DNA of 64,000 bases from Alistipes montrealensis. GTDB lineage: Bacteria > Bacteroidota > Bacteroidia > Bacteroidales > Rikenellaceae. Under the pieces are notes generated by a model. That model was not told the origin of the DNA. It searched no databases and was given only the letters and a program-made list of their open reading frames with translations. The position numbers and the translations under genes are program-made. The stretch covers positions 1 to 64,000 of the forward strand of contig NZ_JAGYXY010000005.1 of the NCBI RefSeq assembly GCF_018362775.1. The letters run 5' to 3'. Positions 1-8,291 of the stretch are shown here, piece after piece; position 1 is the stretch's first letter, and each line of letters begins with the position of its first letter.

Positions 1-332
1 CCGAAACGGACGACATGCGCGAAGCCCCGGCGCTGGTGCTGATCGACAAATTGGTCGCAGCCGGCTGCGCGGTGAAAGTCTACGACCCGATTTCGATGCC
101 GGAGTGCAAACGCCGTATCGGAAACAAGGTAATTTACTGCAACGATATGTACGATGCCGCGGTCGATGCCAATACGCTGCTGCTGGTCACCGAATGGAAG
201 GAATTCCGGATGCCGAGTTTCTCGGTGCTGAAGAAGGCCATGGCAGACAAGATCATTATTGACGGGCGCAACATCTACGACAAAGAAGAGGTTCTTGCTG
301 AAGGATTCATCTATTCAGCAATCGGAAAATAA
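1..332 (+). CDS. ugd: UDP-glucose 6-dehydrogenase, C-terminal part (5' end outside window)
   Basis: The reading frame is open from the first complete codon (base 3) and ends at a TAA at 330-332, so only about 109 C-terminal residues are present. They begin with a TDDMREAP motif and continue through YDPISMPE, LLLVTEWKEF and IIDGRNIYD, the hallmark segments of the C-terminal UDP-binding domain of UDP-glucose/GDP-mannose dehydrogenases. The enzyme oxidises UDP-glucose to UDP-glucuronate in the cytoplasm. The UDP-glucuronate 4-epimerase at 712 would use its product, so the two probably supply UDP-GlcA and UDP-GalA for the surface polysaccharide. The ATG at base 15 is internal, not the start. Confidence 0.9.
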   Translation, partial: ETDDMREAPALVLIDKLVAAGCAVKVYDPISMPECKRRIGNKVIYCNDMYDAAVDANTLLLVTEWKEFRMPSFSVLKKAMADKIIIDGRNIYDKEEVLAEGFIYSAIGK

Positions 333-410
333 TTTTAAATATTATCCGAATTGTTTAAGTATGATATTTATCATATGAAAGCATGTTTTATGAGCTTGGG
401 ATATATTGAT

Positions 411-708
411 TTCCACTGTTATTATCGCGGCTAATACTAAACGCGCTTTTCGATATCCAACTCGGACTACTTTCTCCAATCATCAATACAGGGCGTGATA
501 AGGCGCGTTAAAACAAAGGGCGCAAGAATTACAAGAATTATATGTGACCGACACTTGAGAACGCAGCTGTTTTCTTCGGCAGCGAAATCATAAACGACAA
601 AAAATATTTATGACACAAGCGGATGCCATCATAGCCAACCGCTACAACACATCGTTGAGCGATGCTGCTGAGAAAATTTACATTCGTGAGATTTCCCAAA
701 GGGATTAA
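411..708 (+). pseudogene. Decayed C-terminus of a second UDP-glucose 6-dehydrogenase (E. coli/HasB type)
   Basis: Read across three frames, the stretch rebuilds the C-terminal third of a short-type UDP-glucose dehydrogenase. Bases 459-540 give NSDYFLQSSIQGVIRRVK (family form: SDNFRASSIQGIMKRIK). Bases 548-610 give PTLENAAVFFGSEIIND (family: EP-FFNSRL-D). Bases 610-708 give TQADAIIANRYNTSLSDAAE then KIYIRE and a stop (family: ADVIVANR...DVADKVYTRD). Frame changes near 540 and 610 and stops upstream mean it cannot be translated. It is a different subfamily from the intact enzyme at the window start. It ends 4 bp before the epimerase, the usual ugd-epimerase arrangement. The upstream limit is approximate, and bases 333-410 hold nothing else that I recognise. 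Confidence 0.75.
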
Positions 709-711
709 GCT

Positions 712-1770
712 ATGAAAGTTATAGTTACCGGTGCTGCCGGATTTATCGGAGCAAACCTTGTGTTGCGCATCTTGAAGGACGAGCCCAAGGTAGAGATTCT
801 TGGAATAGATAGCGTAAACGACTACTACAACGTGAGCATCAAAGAGTTCCGTTTGGCAGAGATAGAGAAGTCGACTGCCGAACATCCCGAATGCACATGG
901 AAGTTTGTCAGAGGCAACATCGCCGACAAGGAGTTGATTGATACTCTCTTTACAGAATTTCAGCCCGATGTGGTTGTAAACCTTGCGGCGCAAGCCGGTG
1001 TCCGTTACTCGATAACCAATCCTGGAGCATATATCGAATCGAATCTTATTGGATTCTACAATATCTTGGAAGCATGCCGCCATTCCTATGACAATGGAGC
1101 TAACGGTGTTCAGCATTTGGTCTATGCATCAAGTTCATCTGTATACGGCTCAAATGAAAAAGTACCTTATAGTACAGATGACAAGGTGGACAACCCCGTG
1201 TCGCTCTATGCCGCAACCAAGAAGTCGAACGAGTTGATGGCGCATGCCTATTCGAAACTCTACAATATTCCATCCACTGGATTAAGATTTTTCACTGTCT
1301 ATGGTCCGGCTGGACGTCCCGACATGGCATACTTCGGATTCACGAACAAACTCATTAAAGGCGAGATAATTGAGATTTTCAACTATGGCAACTGTAAGCG
1401 CGATTTTACGTACGTTGATGATATTGTTGAAGGCGTTCTTCGTGTGATGCGCAAAGTACCTGAAAAATCTATCGGTGAGGATGGGTTGCCCATACCGCCA
1501 TACAAGATTTACAACATCGGCAACGGTAATCCTGAAAACTTACTTGACTTTATACAGGTTCTTCAAGAAGAGCTTATTAGAGCAGATGTGCTTCCTGCCG
1601 ATTATGACTTTGAGGCGCATAAAAAACTCATACCAATGCAGGCGGGAGATGTACCTGTTACATTTGCAGATACTTCAGCATTAAAAAAGGATATGGGTTT
1701 TCAACCTTCAACTCCATTAAGGGATGGATTGAGGAAGTTTGCTGAGTGGTATAAAAAATTTTATCTATAA
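712..1770 (+). CDS. UDP-glucuronate 4-epimerase (NAD-dependent, extended SDR)
   Basis: This 352-residue cytoplasmic protein starts with a Rossmann nucleotide-binding motif, GAAGFIG at residues 7-13. It has the SDR active-site Ser region YASSSSVYG and Tyr166/Lys170 in YAATK. The segment TVYGPAGRPDMAYF is characteristic of UDP-glucuronate 4-epimerases, as opposed to GalE. The expected reaction is UDP-GlcA to UDP-GalA. The length fits the family (about 335-355). The start is set by the ATG directly after the ugd relic, giving an N-terminus (MKVIVTGAAG) that aligns with the fold. An intact ugd upstream provides the substrate. A 192-residue open frame on the opposite strand is a shadow. Confidence 0.88.
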   Translation: MKVIVTGAAGFIGANLVLRILKDEPKVEILGIDSVNDYYNVSIKEFRLAEIEKSTAEHPECTWKFVRGNIADKELIDTLFTEFQPDVVVNLAAQAGVRYSITNPGAYIESNLIGFYNILEACRHSYDNGANGVQHLVYASSSSVYGSNEKVPYSTDDKVDNPVSLYAATKKSNELMAHAYSKLYNIPSTGLRFFTVYGPAGRPDMAYFGFTNKLIKGEIIEIFNYGNCKRDFTYVDDIVEGVLRVMRKVPEKSIGEDGLPIPPYKIYNIGNGNPENLLDFIQVLQEELIRADVLPADYDFEAHKKLIPMQAGDVPVTFADTSALKKDMGFQPSTPLRDGLRKFAEWYKKFYL

Positions 1771-1790
1771 AATCATTCTTAGAATCTAAC

Positions 1791-2004
1791 ATTAATGAGA
1801 ATAAACCCACTTATCCATCATCTAAGTTTGGTTATGTAGTACCAGTTGTTGAAGAAAAGCCTAAAGATTTATGAAGTATCTCGTTTTATTGAAGTACAAT
1901 CTGGAGATCACCTCGTCGAAGAGGATATAGAGTTTGGATGGATGTGGCAAATGGTTACTTCCAAGTTGGGAATAAGAATATTACCATCAATTTATAGTGA
2001 TTAA
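1791..2004 (+). pseudogene. Probable relic of mannose-1-phosphate guanylyltransferase
   Basis: No intact gene lies between the epimerase and the flippase. From 1791 one frame reads INENKPTYPSSKFGYVVP and then stops. A second frame (about 1865-2004) reads KIYEVSRFIEVQSGDHLVEE, continues as DIE and then runs to a TAA. These resemble separate pieces of mannose-1-phosphate guanylyltransferase: the PTYPSTGFGYI region, the KVSRFxEKP region and the cupin end (IEVQVGEYLxEDDI). They appear collapsed together by deletion and frameshift. The match is from memory of family motifs, so the assignment is moderate. If right, the locus once made GDP-mannose. Confidence 0.45.
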
Positions 2005-2014
2005 ACCTTAGGAA

Positions 2015-3538
2015 ATGCCCAGTGAATTTAATTTAAGGATCGCTCGCAATACTATTATTTTGTATGTAAGATTGTTTTTTACTTTAATTCTTTCTTTATA
2101 TACATCTCGAATACTCTTGAATGCAATAGGTATTGAAGACTATGGCATTTACAATATTGTTGGTGGAGTTGTTGTATTATTTACATTCTTAAATAATTCA
2201 ATGACAACCTCAACTCAACGATACCTCAACTATCACCTTGGGCTTAATGATAAAAAAGAAACGTTGCATATATTTTGCATTAGTTTGCAAGCTCATTATA
2301 CTATAGCTCTGATAGTTTTATTATTTGTGGAGACTATAGGGTTATGGATTGTATATACGCAATTAAATATTCCTTTAGAAAAAATGCCTGCAGCAAAATG
2401 GGTATATCATATTTCAGCAGTAACATTATTTATTGATATAGTTAGAGTTCCATATAATGCTAGTGTAATTGCATATGAAAATATGTCATTTTATGCTTTA
2501 TTTTCCATAATAGAATCAACTTTAAAATTAGGTATAGCTTATTTGTTATTGTTTTGTACAAATGATAAATTAATCATCTACTCTTTATTGCTCTTGCTTT
2601 TATCTATAACTTCATGGATTACTTATAGAACATATTGTCGCAGAAAATATGCAACCTGCAGATATCATCAAATAGTAGACAAGGCAAAATTTAAAGAGTT
2701 GATGTCATTTAGTGGATGGTATATGTTCGGAGGACTCGCAATGATGGGTTCCAAGCAAGGTATAAATATTGTGTTGAACATCTTCTTTAATGTTGCAGTA
2801 AATGCCGCTGTAGGTATTGCTAATCAAGTTAGAGGAGCAATTATGCAATTCGTGAATAGTTTGCAAACGGCGTTCAATCCACAGATAGTAAAATTATATG
2901 CGACACAAGATACAAACAACCTATTGCTGTTAATTAATAGGGCTACTAAATATTCGTTCTTGTTGATGTATATGTTAGCTCTTCCAATTGTGGTTTGTTG
3001 TAACGAAATATTAAATCTATGGTTGGTAAATGTTCCAGAATACGCAGTTGTATTTACTCAACTAATAATTATATCAGCTTTCTTTGAAGCAATATCTGCA
3101 CCTCTTTGGACCGCAATTGGTGCTACTGGTTTTGTTCGTCGGTATCAAATTATAGTTAGTACGATTATTCTGCTTGATATCCCTGTATCTCTAGTAGTCC
3201 TTCGGTTAACAGCATTACCTAGCATTGTCTTTCTTATTGGTCTACTGATATCATTTGTCGCATATCTATTTAGGTTATTCTACATTAAAAAATGTATTGA
3301 GTTTAGAACAACGACTTATCTCAAAGAGGCAATATTACCTTGTCTGTATTCAATCGTACTTTCTGCGCCGATTACTTATTGGGTACATTCGATTTTAGAT
3401 AGTTGGAATGGATTCATAATTACCATTATTGTGGCTTTACTTTCATCAGCTCTTTCAATTTATGCAATAAGTCTGTCTAAATCAGAACGTAGTTTCCTAC
3501 TCTCCAGCATAAAGTCAAAAGTATCTAAATTTATATAA
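2015..3538 (+). CDS. Wzx-type polysaccharide flippase (MOP superfamily)
   Basis: The 507-residue product is hydrophobic along most of its length, with about 12-14 predicted membrane spans. Its N-terminal region (IILYVRLFFTLILSLYTSR, then GIEDYGIYNIVGG) is the pattern of Bacteroidota lipopolysaccharide/capsule flippases of the polysaccharide-biosynthesis (Wzx/RfbX) family. It should turn undecaprenyl-linked repeat units across the inner membrane for Wzy-dependent polymerisation, and a Wzy candidate lies downstream. The gene is strongly AT-rich compared with the purine and PUL genes. The ATG at 2015 is the first in frame after the guanylyltransferase relic. It is followed after 2 bp by the first acyltransferase, so the two are probably cotranscribed. 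Confidence 0.85.
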   Translation: MPSEFNLRIARNTIILYVRLFFTLILSLYTSRILLNAIGIEDYGIYNIVGGVVVLFTFLNNSMTTSTQRYLNYHLGLNDKKETLHIFCISLQAHYTIALIVLLFVETIGLWIVYTQLNIPLEKMPAAKWVYHISAVTLFIDIVRVPYNASVIAYENMSFYALFSIIESTLKLGIAYLLLFCTNDKLIIYSLLLLLLSITSWITYRTYCRRKYATCRYHQIVDKAKFKELMSFSGWYMFGGLAMMGSKQGINIVLNIFFNVAVNAAVGIANQVRGAIMQFVNSLQTAFNPQIVKLYATQDTNNLLLLINRATKYSFLLMYMLALPIVVCCNEILNLWLVNVPEYAVVFTQLIIISAFFEAISAPLWTAIGATGFVRRYQIIVSTIILLDIPVSLVVLRLTALPSIVFLIGLLISFVAYLFRLFYIKKCIEFRTTTYLKEAILPCLYSIVLSAPITYWVHSILDSWNGFIITIIVALLSSALSIYAISLSKSERSFLLSSIKSKVSKFI

Positions 3539-3540
3539 TC

Positions 3541-4089
3541 ATGGCTGCTTTTTTATCGAAATGGAAATCATCCCTTGGTTGGTTCTTCGTAAATTCGATT
3601 TTATCACATACCCCCTCCCGTCACATACGTCACTGGGGGTTAAAACTTATAGGCTGCGATTTGCCCGAAGATTACGCCTTGTTTAGTGGTTTTCATATTC
3701 GTAACCCTCATGGACTACATGTGGGGGGGGGCAGTTCTATCGGGCCAAAGGTCTTGCTGGATGCTCGCAATGGAATTAATATAGGTAAAAGCGTTACGAT
3801 TGCATATGAAGCTATAATTTGGACAATGCACCATGATTATAATGATATCAATTTTAAAACGGTGGGAGGTCCAGTCGTAATCGAAGATTTTGCATGGATA
3901 TGTAGTCGCAGTATAATACTGCCTGGTGTCATTGTAGGTAAGGGATCCGTTGTAGCATCAGGTGCTGTCGTTACAAAATCTGTCCCTCCATACACTATTG
4001 TAGGTGGAATTCCAGCTAAAGTTATAGGAACGCGTGAAGAAAAGAACTACTCATACGCTTCAAGCCTGTCATCAAATCACCTGATATAA
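3541..4089 (+). CDS. Hexapeptide-repeat O-acetyltransferase (capsule decoration)
   Basis: This 182-residue protein has the imperfect hexapeptide repeats of a left-handed beta-helix acyltransferase, from about residue 55 (GLHVGGGSSIGPKVLLDA) to 165. The likely catalytic His is in TMHHDY (residues 97-98). The C-terminal SVPPYTIVGGIPAKVIG signature is the WcaF/maltose-O-acetyltransferase-like ending that precedes the last helix. It probably transfers acetyl from acetyl-CoA to a sugar hydroxyl of the repeat unit. The gene sits between Wzx and a second acyltransferase. Codons for Gly62-64 form a run of nine G in an otherwise AT-rich gene (separate entry), so expression may switch on and off. Confidence 0.85.
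   Translation: MAAFLSKWKSSLGWFFVNSILSHTPSRHIRHWGLKLIGCDLPEDYALFSGFHIRNPHGLHVGGGSSIGPKVLLDARNGINIGKSVTIAYEAIIWTMHHDYNDINFKTVGGPVVIEDFAWICSRSIILPGVIVGKGSVVASGAVVTKSVPPYTIVGGIPAKVIGTREEKNYSYASSLSSNHLI
3723..3731 (+). repeat. Homopolymer run of nine G inside an acyltransferase gene
   Basis: Nine consecutive G encode Val61-Gly64 of the acyltransferase (codons gtg ggg ggg ggc). Other glycines in this AT-rich gene mostly use GGT, GGA or GGC. Gain or loss of one G would truncate the protein about a third of the way along, removing most of the beta-helix. This is the classic form of a slipped-strand phase-variation tract; variation itself is inferred. Confidence 0.6.
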
Positions 4090-4096
4090 TAAATCA

Positions 4097-4795
4097 ATGA
4101 AGCTTTTCAAAATATCAATAGTACACACATTAATACCATCCATATTTTTTAATCTATGGTACTTCCCGCTTAAAATAGCAATAAAACTGCCCATTTTATT
4201 ATATAAGCCACATTTCAATTGCTTAAGGGGTAAGATAACTATTCAGAGTAATAAAATATACCCAGGTATGATAAGATTAGGTTTCCTTCAAGGGAATTGT
4301 TATCCTAATAGCGGAATTACTTGGTATAACAAAGGGCATATCATATTCAAAGGTCCATGTGCTATTGGGAACAATTCTCATATAGTAGTTATGCCTACAG
4401 GGTATGTTGAATTTGGTAATCATTTCCATGCGACAACTACATTTAAATTGCACTCATCTTATGCTATTATTTTTAATGAGTCGGTAAGTTTTGGATGGGA
4501 CAACACGATCATGGATTCTAATCTTCATCCAATATGTGATAAAGAGAAAAAGGAATATGCTAAATCATATGGTAAAATTGAATTTGGAGCATATAATTGG
4601 ATAACGACTCAATGTTTAATTCTACATAATGTATCCACCCCTTCCCATTGCATTTTTGCAGCTAAGAGTGTAATTACTCAAAAGAATTTTGAGCCTTATA
4701 CATTATGGGGGGGGGTCCCGCTAAGAATTATACGCCAAGAAGTTATGCGCGACTTTGAAAATGACGTGATTAATTACGCCTCCTTTAACAAGTAA
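4097..4795 (+). CDS. Second hexapeptide-repeat acyltransferase
   Basis: This 232-residue protein has hydrophobic N-terminal segments (residues 1-40), then a left-handed beta-helix region (IIFKGPCAIGNNSHIVV, VEFGNHFHA) and a C-terminal YTLWGGVPLRII signature. That signature matches the YTLWGGNPAK ending of polysaccharide O-acetyltransferases. The likely role is acylation of a sugar in the same repeat unit as its neighbour's target. The repeats are less regular than in the upstream paralogue, and I see no clear HH catalytic pair (His144 in SNLHP is a candidate). It lies 7 bp after the first acyltransferase and 4 bp before Wzy. Codons for Trp204-Gly206 hold a second nine-G run. Confidence 0.72.
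   Translation: MKLFKISIVHTLIPSIFFNLWYFPLKIAIKLPILLYKPHFNCLRGKITIQSNKIYPGMIRLGFLQGNCYPNSGITWYNKGHIIFKGPCAIGNNSHIVVMPTGYVEFGNHFHATTTFKLHSSYAIIFNESVSFGWDNTIMDSNLHPICDKEKKEYAKSYGKIEFGAYNWITTQCLILHNVSTPSHCIFAAKSVITQKNFEPYTLWGGVPLRIIRQEVMRDFENDVINYASFNK
4707..4715 (+). repeat. Second nine-G run, in the adjacent acyltransferase gene
   Basis: Nine consecutive G span the codons tgg ggg ggg gtc (Trp204-Val207) of the 232-residue acyltransferase. A one-base slip would replace the last 25 or so residues, including the GVPLRII segment that closes the beta-helix. The same tract length occurs in the neighbouring acyltransferase, about 1 kb away, which makes chance less likely. Confidence 0.6.
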
Positions 4796-4799
4796 ATAC

Positions 4800-5975
4800 A
4801 TGAATCAAATCATCCATAAATCCAATAGTGTGTTGACAATATTATCTGTTATTTTGATAGTGTTGATGACAAGATATATGTCTTATGCGATGTATAATAT
4901 GTGGATGTTTTACGATGATAATCTTAGCGCGCAAATGTCTTCAAGAACCTTATCCATATGTTTAATTTTTCTAATGCTTGGCATTTGTATTTATGGAAGG
5001 AAATATTTGGGTTTGACACCAGTAGGTAGATCTGTATTGAGCTTTTTTATATATATATCCATTATAGCTTTTTTCTATTTATTGTTTTATAATTCATCCA
5101 TTACAACTATAACAACGAGGGTTGGATTATTGATGCTACCCATTTTTTCATTTTTTTCATTTTATATTTTGTCTAAAAGTAAGGTAGATAAAAGAATTTT
5201 GAATATTCTGTTTGCATTCTTTTTCATCTCCGTGGTAGTAGATTACTTTAATCAATTATATTCGAATATTTTACTTTTAGATAGAAACATCAATGTTGTA
5301 TATTACATTGTTATAGCATTCCCAATTATACTATTTTTGAATAAGAAACCCATTAGCATTGTTTCTTTTCTCATAGTTTCATATGCTGTTTTATTAAGTG
5401 GGAAACGTGGAGGCGTCGTAGCGCTGGCTTTGGGGCTTATTGCGTATATATTGTTTGCCCAAAAGAAAACTAAGTATTTATTTTATATCGCAGCAACAAC
5501 GCTTATGGTTGTGTTCGCATTTAATAATATACAAATAAGCAATAGGACTCTTAATAGATTTGATACTGCAGATATAACTTCTGGCCGATCTAACATTTAC
5601 AAAGATGTTCTTGAAAATTATATTGAGTCCAATGTTTTAGCTTTGATTGTTGGAAATGGATATGATGCTGTAGCCAAAACAACATCAGAGGGAATGACTG
5701 CCCATAATGATTTTTTAGAAATTTTATATGACTATGGATTAATCGGACTTATCTTGTTTATATCCCTCCATGTTGCGTTTATAAAGAAAATTCTTAGAAT
5801 GCATAGGGCCGGCAACGATTATCTATCCGTGGCCATCTTCTTATACTCCATATTTGCGGTTTTTTCTATGGTAAGTCATGTTGTGATTTATCCGTATTGT
5901 TTCGTCTTGACAGCAATTCTAGGATATTTAGATGGTATTAACTCACAGCAGAACAGTACAGTTTTCATAAAGTAA
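4800..5975 (+). CDS. Wzy-type O-antigen/capsule polymerase
   Basis: The 391-residue membrane protein has about ten hydrophobic spans and a large hydrophilic loop between residues 255 and 305 (GRSNIYKDV, HNDFLEILYDYGLIG). The SGKRGG motif near residue 200 and the HNDFLExLYDYGLIG motif are typical of the O-antigen polymerase/ligase (Wzy_C) superfamily. It should join repeat units in the periplasm after Wzx export. A WaaL ligase belongs to the same superfamily and cannot be ruled out by sequence. Its place among wzx, acyltransferase and glycosyltransferase genes favours Wzy. Confidence 0.82.
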   Translation: MNQIIHKSNSVLTILSVILIVLMTRYMSYAMYNMWMFYDDNLSAQMSSRTLSICLIFLMLGICIYGRKYLGLTPVGRSVLSFFIYISIIAFFYLLFYNSSITTITTRVGLLMLPIFSFFSFYILSKSKVDKRILNILFAFFFISVVVDYFNQLYSNILLLDRNINVVYYIVIAFPIILFLNKKPISIVSFLIVSYAVLLSGKRGGVVALALGLIAYILFAQKKTKYLFYIAATTLMVVFAFNNIQISNRTLNRFDTADITSGRSNIYKDVLENYIESNVLALIVGNGYDAVAKTTSEGMTAHNDFLEILYDYGLIGLILFISLHVAFIKKILRMHRAGNDYLSVAIFLYSIFAVFSMVSHVVIYPYCFVLTAILGYLDGINSQQNSTVFIK

Positions 5976-6013
5976 CGAGATATAGACTTAATTAATATAA
6001 ATTAAGAATTAGA

Positions 6014-7231
6014 ATGAAAATAGGCATTATTACTCACCATTTTGCATCAAATTTTGGTGCTAATATTCAAACGATGTCTACTATTGAATATATAAAGAAG
6101 GCTGGGCATACGCCGATTATTGTCAATTGGACAAATAACACGTTAGTTGCTGACTATAAGAAATCCATACCGAACAGTCAATATATAGAGCATAAAGTTT
6201 TTGCAGATAATTACTATCCTCTTTCAGAAATATGTGTCTCAAAAGAAGATATGGCACGTGTGATAGAAAAGGAAGGCATAGAAGCGATAATAATAGGAAG
6301 TGACGCCGTAGTTCAACATCATCCATTCATTACACGAATAGCTTTCCCGACAAGACGAGTGATATCGTTCCATAAATTTACAGAAGATCGGCTCTTTCCT
6401 AATTTCTTTTGGGGAGACTTTTTGCCTTACTTAAAGAAGAAAATACCTATGGCATACATGTCAGTTTCTTGTCAAAATTCGCCTTATCATTATATAGTAG
6501 GCAAGACAAGGAGATTAATGAGAGATGCATGCTCTAAATTCAATTTTATATCTGTTAGAGATTCGTGGACAAAAAAAATGTTTGTTCACCTAAATCCTGT
6601 ATATGAATCTATACGTATTACACCTGACCCTGTTTTTGCATTGAATAATAATGCAGGCAAACTTCTTCATGATAGGGAGACTATCTTAAAAAAATTTAAT
6701 CTCCCTGAGAAATATTTCTTAATATCCTTTTTCAAAGGAGATAAAGAATATACAAAATGGGTTCGAGATTTTGCTACACTTGTAAAGCAAGATGGCACAG
6801 AACCGTATATGTTTCCATTCCCCAACGGGACCTTTGATATGCCTGGTATTAAAAAGATAGATATCCCTTTATCTCCAATCGATTGGTATTGTCTTATAAA
6901 ATATTCTTCAGGTTTTGTAGGCAGAAACATGCATCCTATCGTTGTTTGTCTTCACAATCAGGTTCCATTTTTCAGTTTTGATCAATATGGAACTAAAATA
7001 TTAAATTCTATTTGTGTTCAATCCAGCAGTAAAATATATGACATTTTGTCTCGCGCTAATCTGTTAGAATACCGCGCCACATCTACTGGTCTGTTTCAAC
7101 AACGTCCGACTCCCAATGAGGTGTATAAGAAAATTGGAACTTTTGATGTAGAACAATGTAAAGTATTCACAGAACGACAATACAACGCATATTTGGAAAT
7201 GATGAAAGCTATTCTCGCATCATTCAGATAG
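6014..7231 (+). CDS. Polysaccharide pyruvyl transferase family protein
   Basis: The 405-residue cytoplasmic protein begins MKIGIITHHFASNFGANIQT, typical of the WcaK/CsaB-like polysaccharide pyruvyltransferase family (N-terminal GT-B half). It keeps AIIIGSDAVVQHH near residue 95 and FISVRDSWTKK near 180, the family's xxGSDxVWN and SVRExxS positions. It would transfer pyruvate from phosphoenolpyruvate to a sugar as a ketal, adding negative charge to the polymer. Several Bacteroidota members are uncharacterised, so the exact donor is unproven. It follows Wzy after a short AT-rich gap. Confidence 0.8.
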   Translation: MKIGIITHHFASNFGANIQTMSTIEYIKKAGHTPIIVNWTNNTLVADYKKSIPNSQYIEHKVFADNYYPLSEICVSKEDMARVIEKEGIEAIIIGSDAVVQHHPFITRIAFPTRRVISFHKFTEDRLFPNFFWGDFLPYLKKKIPMAYMSVSCQNSPYHYIVGKTRRLMRDACSKFNFISVRDSWTKKMFVHLNPVYESIRITPDPVFALNNNAGKLLHDRETILKKFNLPEKYFLISFFKGDKEYTKWVRDFATLVKQDGTEPYMFPFPNGTFDMPGIKKIDIPLSPIDWYCLIKYSSGFVGRNMHPIVVCLHNQVPFFSFDQYGTKILNSICVQSSSKIYDILSRANLLEYRATSTGLFQQRPTPNEVYKKIGTFDVEQCKVFTERQYNAYLEMMKAILASFR

Positions 7232-7238
7232 GGTGTGT

Positions 7239-8291
7239 ATGAAAAAAGTGTTATATATAGATATATTATCCCCATCTGGCCATAAGAACTACAATGAAGG
7301 TATTCTAAGAATACTATCTCGTTCTTATCAAGTGGATGTGTGCATGAGAAAAGATTTGCGCCAAAGAATCAATAACAATTATTATAATAACTGTTATGAC
7401 CTGAATGAACGTCTGTTTCGCGATATAATTGCGTCTAAGATTTCTTCAAGGTTTTTTATTGGTGTTTTGTGGAGAATCAACTTATTCAAATGGATCTTAT
7501 CTACATATCGTAAAATCATAAAATCATATGATATCATTTTCTTCAGTTCTGCTGAGCCATTGAGCATTTCTATAGCTTCCTTGATAACAACATCGCCGTT
7601 CTCATTTGTCGACCATGGAATATGCAAGGTAACCACATCTCGCTCTATAAGGTTTTATTACAAGTATCTATTGTCTTGTAGAGCAAATGTGTGCGTTATG
7701 GAACCTTTCATCAAAGAAAAACTATCAAGATATGGGATAAGCAATGTTTCTGTAGTTTATCATCCTTTACCAATTATAACTGTAGAGCAAAAAAAACAAC
7801 GTGATATCCTTACAATTTTTGCTCCCTCTGGGGGAAATTGCCCAAACTTTATTAGTCAACTGATAACTGAATACCAAAAGATTCCAAATGGAGTTAAAAT
7901 AGTGATTCGAAGTTCCTCTGTATCGTTTAACAACGACAGACTGGAGGTTTACAATAAGACGTTAGACGGTTCCTCTTATAAAAAAATCTTTAGTACATCG
8001 GATGTGATTTTATTACCTTATGGACCTATCTATAATTATAGGACCAGTGCACTTTTATTCGAGGCTCTATGCTATAAAAAGTTGGTTTTTATACTTGGCA
8101 ATAATACACTGACTCATTATGCGTTTAAATACCCTTCGGTCGTTAAGAGTTTTAAAGCAATAGATGACTTAATGCTCTTAGCCTCTAATATAGAATATGT
8201 TGCAGATGATGAGTTTTCAAAAATTAAATCCGATTATTCAGACGATGTAATATTGCAACAACTTAATTGTATCTCGTCTTATGGGAAATAA
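7239..8291 (+). CDS. Glycosyltransferase, GT-B fold (GT4-like)
   Basis: A 350-residue protein. I chose the ATG at 7239 (MKKVLYID) over the in-frame GTG at 7233. The N-terminal half is divergent. The C-terminal half has DVILLPYGPIYNYRTSALLFEALCYKK near residues 255-280, which occupies the place of the donor-binding E-x7-E region of GT4 enzymes. No specific sugar can be named. The gene begins 7 bp after the pyruvyltransferase and its end overlaps the next glycosyltransferase by 11 bp, which suggests coupled translation. Confidence 0.68.
   Translation: MKKVLYIDILSPSGHKNYNEGILRILSRSYQVDVCMRKDLRQRINNNYYNNCYDLNERLFRDIIASKISSRFFIGVLWRINLFKWILSTYRKIIKSYDIIFFSSAEPLSISIASLITTSPFSFVDHGICKVTTSRSIRFYYKYLLSCRANVCVMEPFIKEKLSRYGISNVSVVYHPLPIITVEQKKQRDILTIFAPSGGNCPNFISQLITEYQKIPNGVKIVIRSSSVSFNNDRLEVYNKTLDGSSYKKIFSTSDVILLPYGPIYNYRTSALLFEALCYKKLVFILGNNTLTHYAFKYPSVVKSFKAIDDLMLLASNIEYVADDEFSKIKSDYSDDVILQQLNCISSYGK

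Noticed and set aside
538-1116. 192-codon minus-strand frame over the ugd relic and epimerase
   Set aside because: The plus-strand sequence explains both parts, and the minus-strand product shows no family features.
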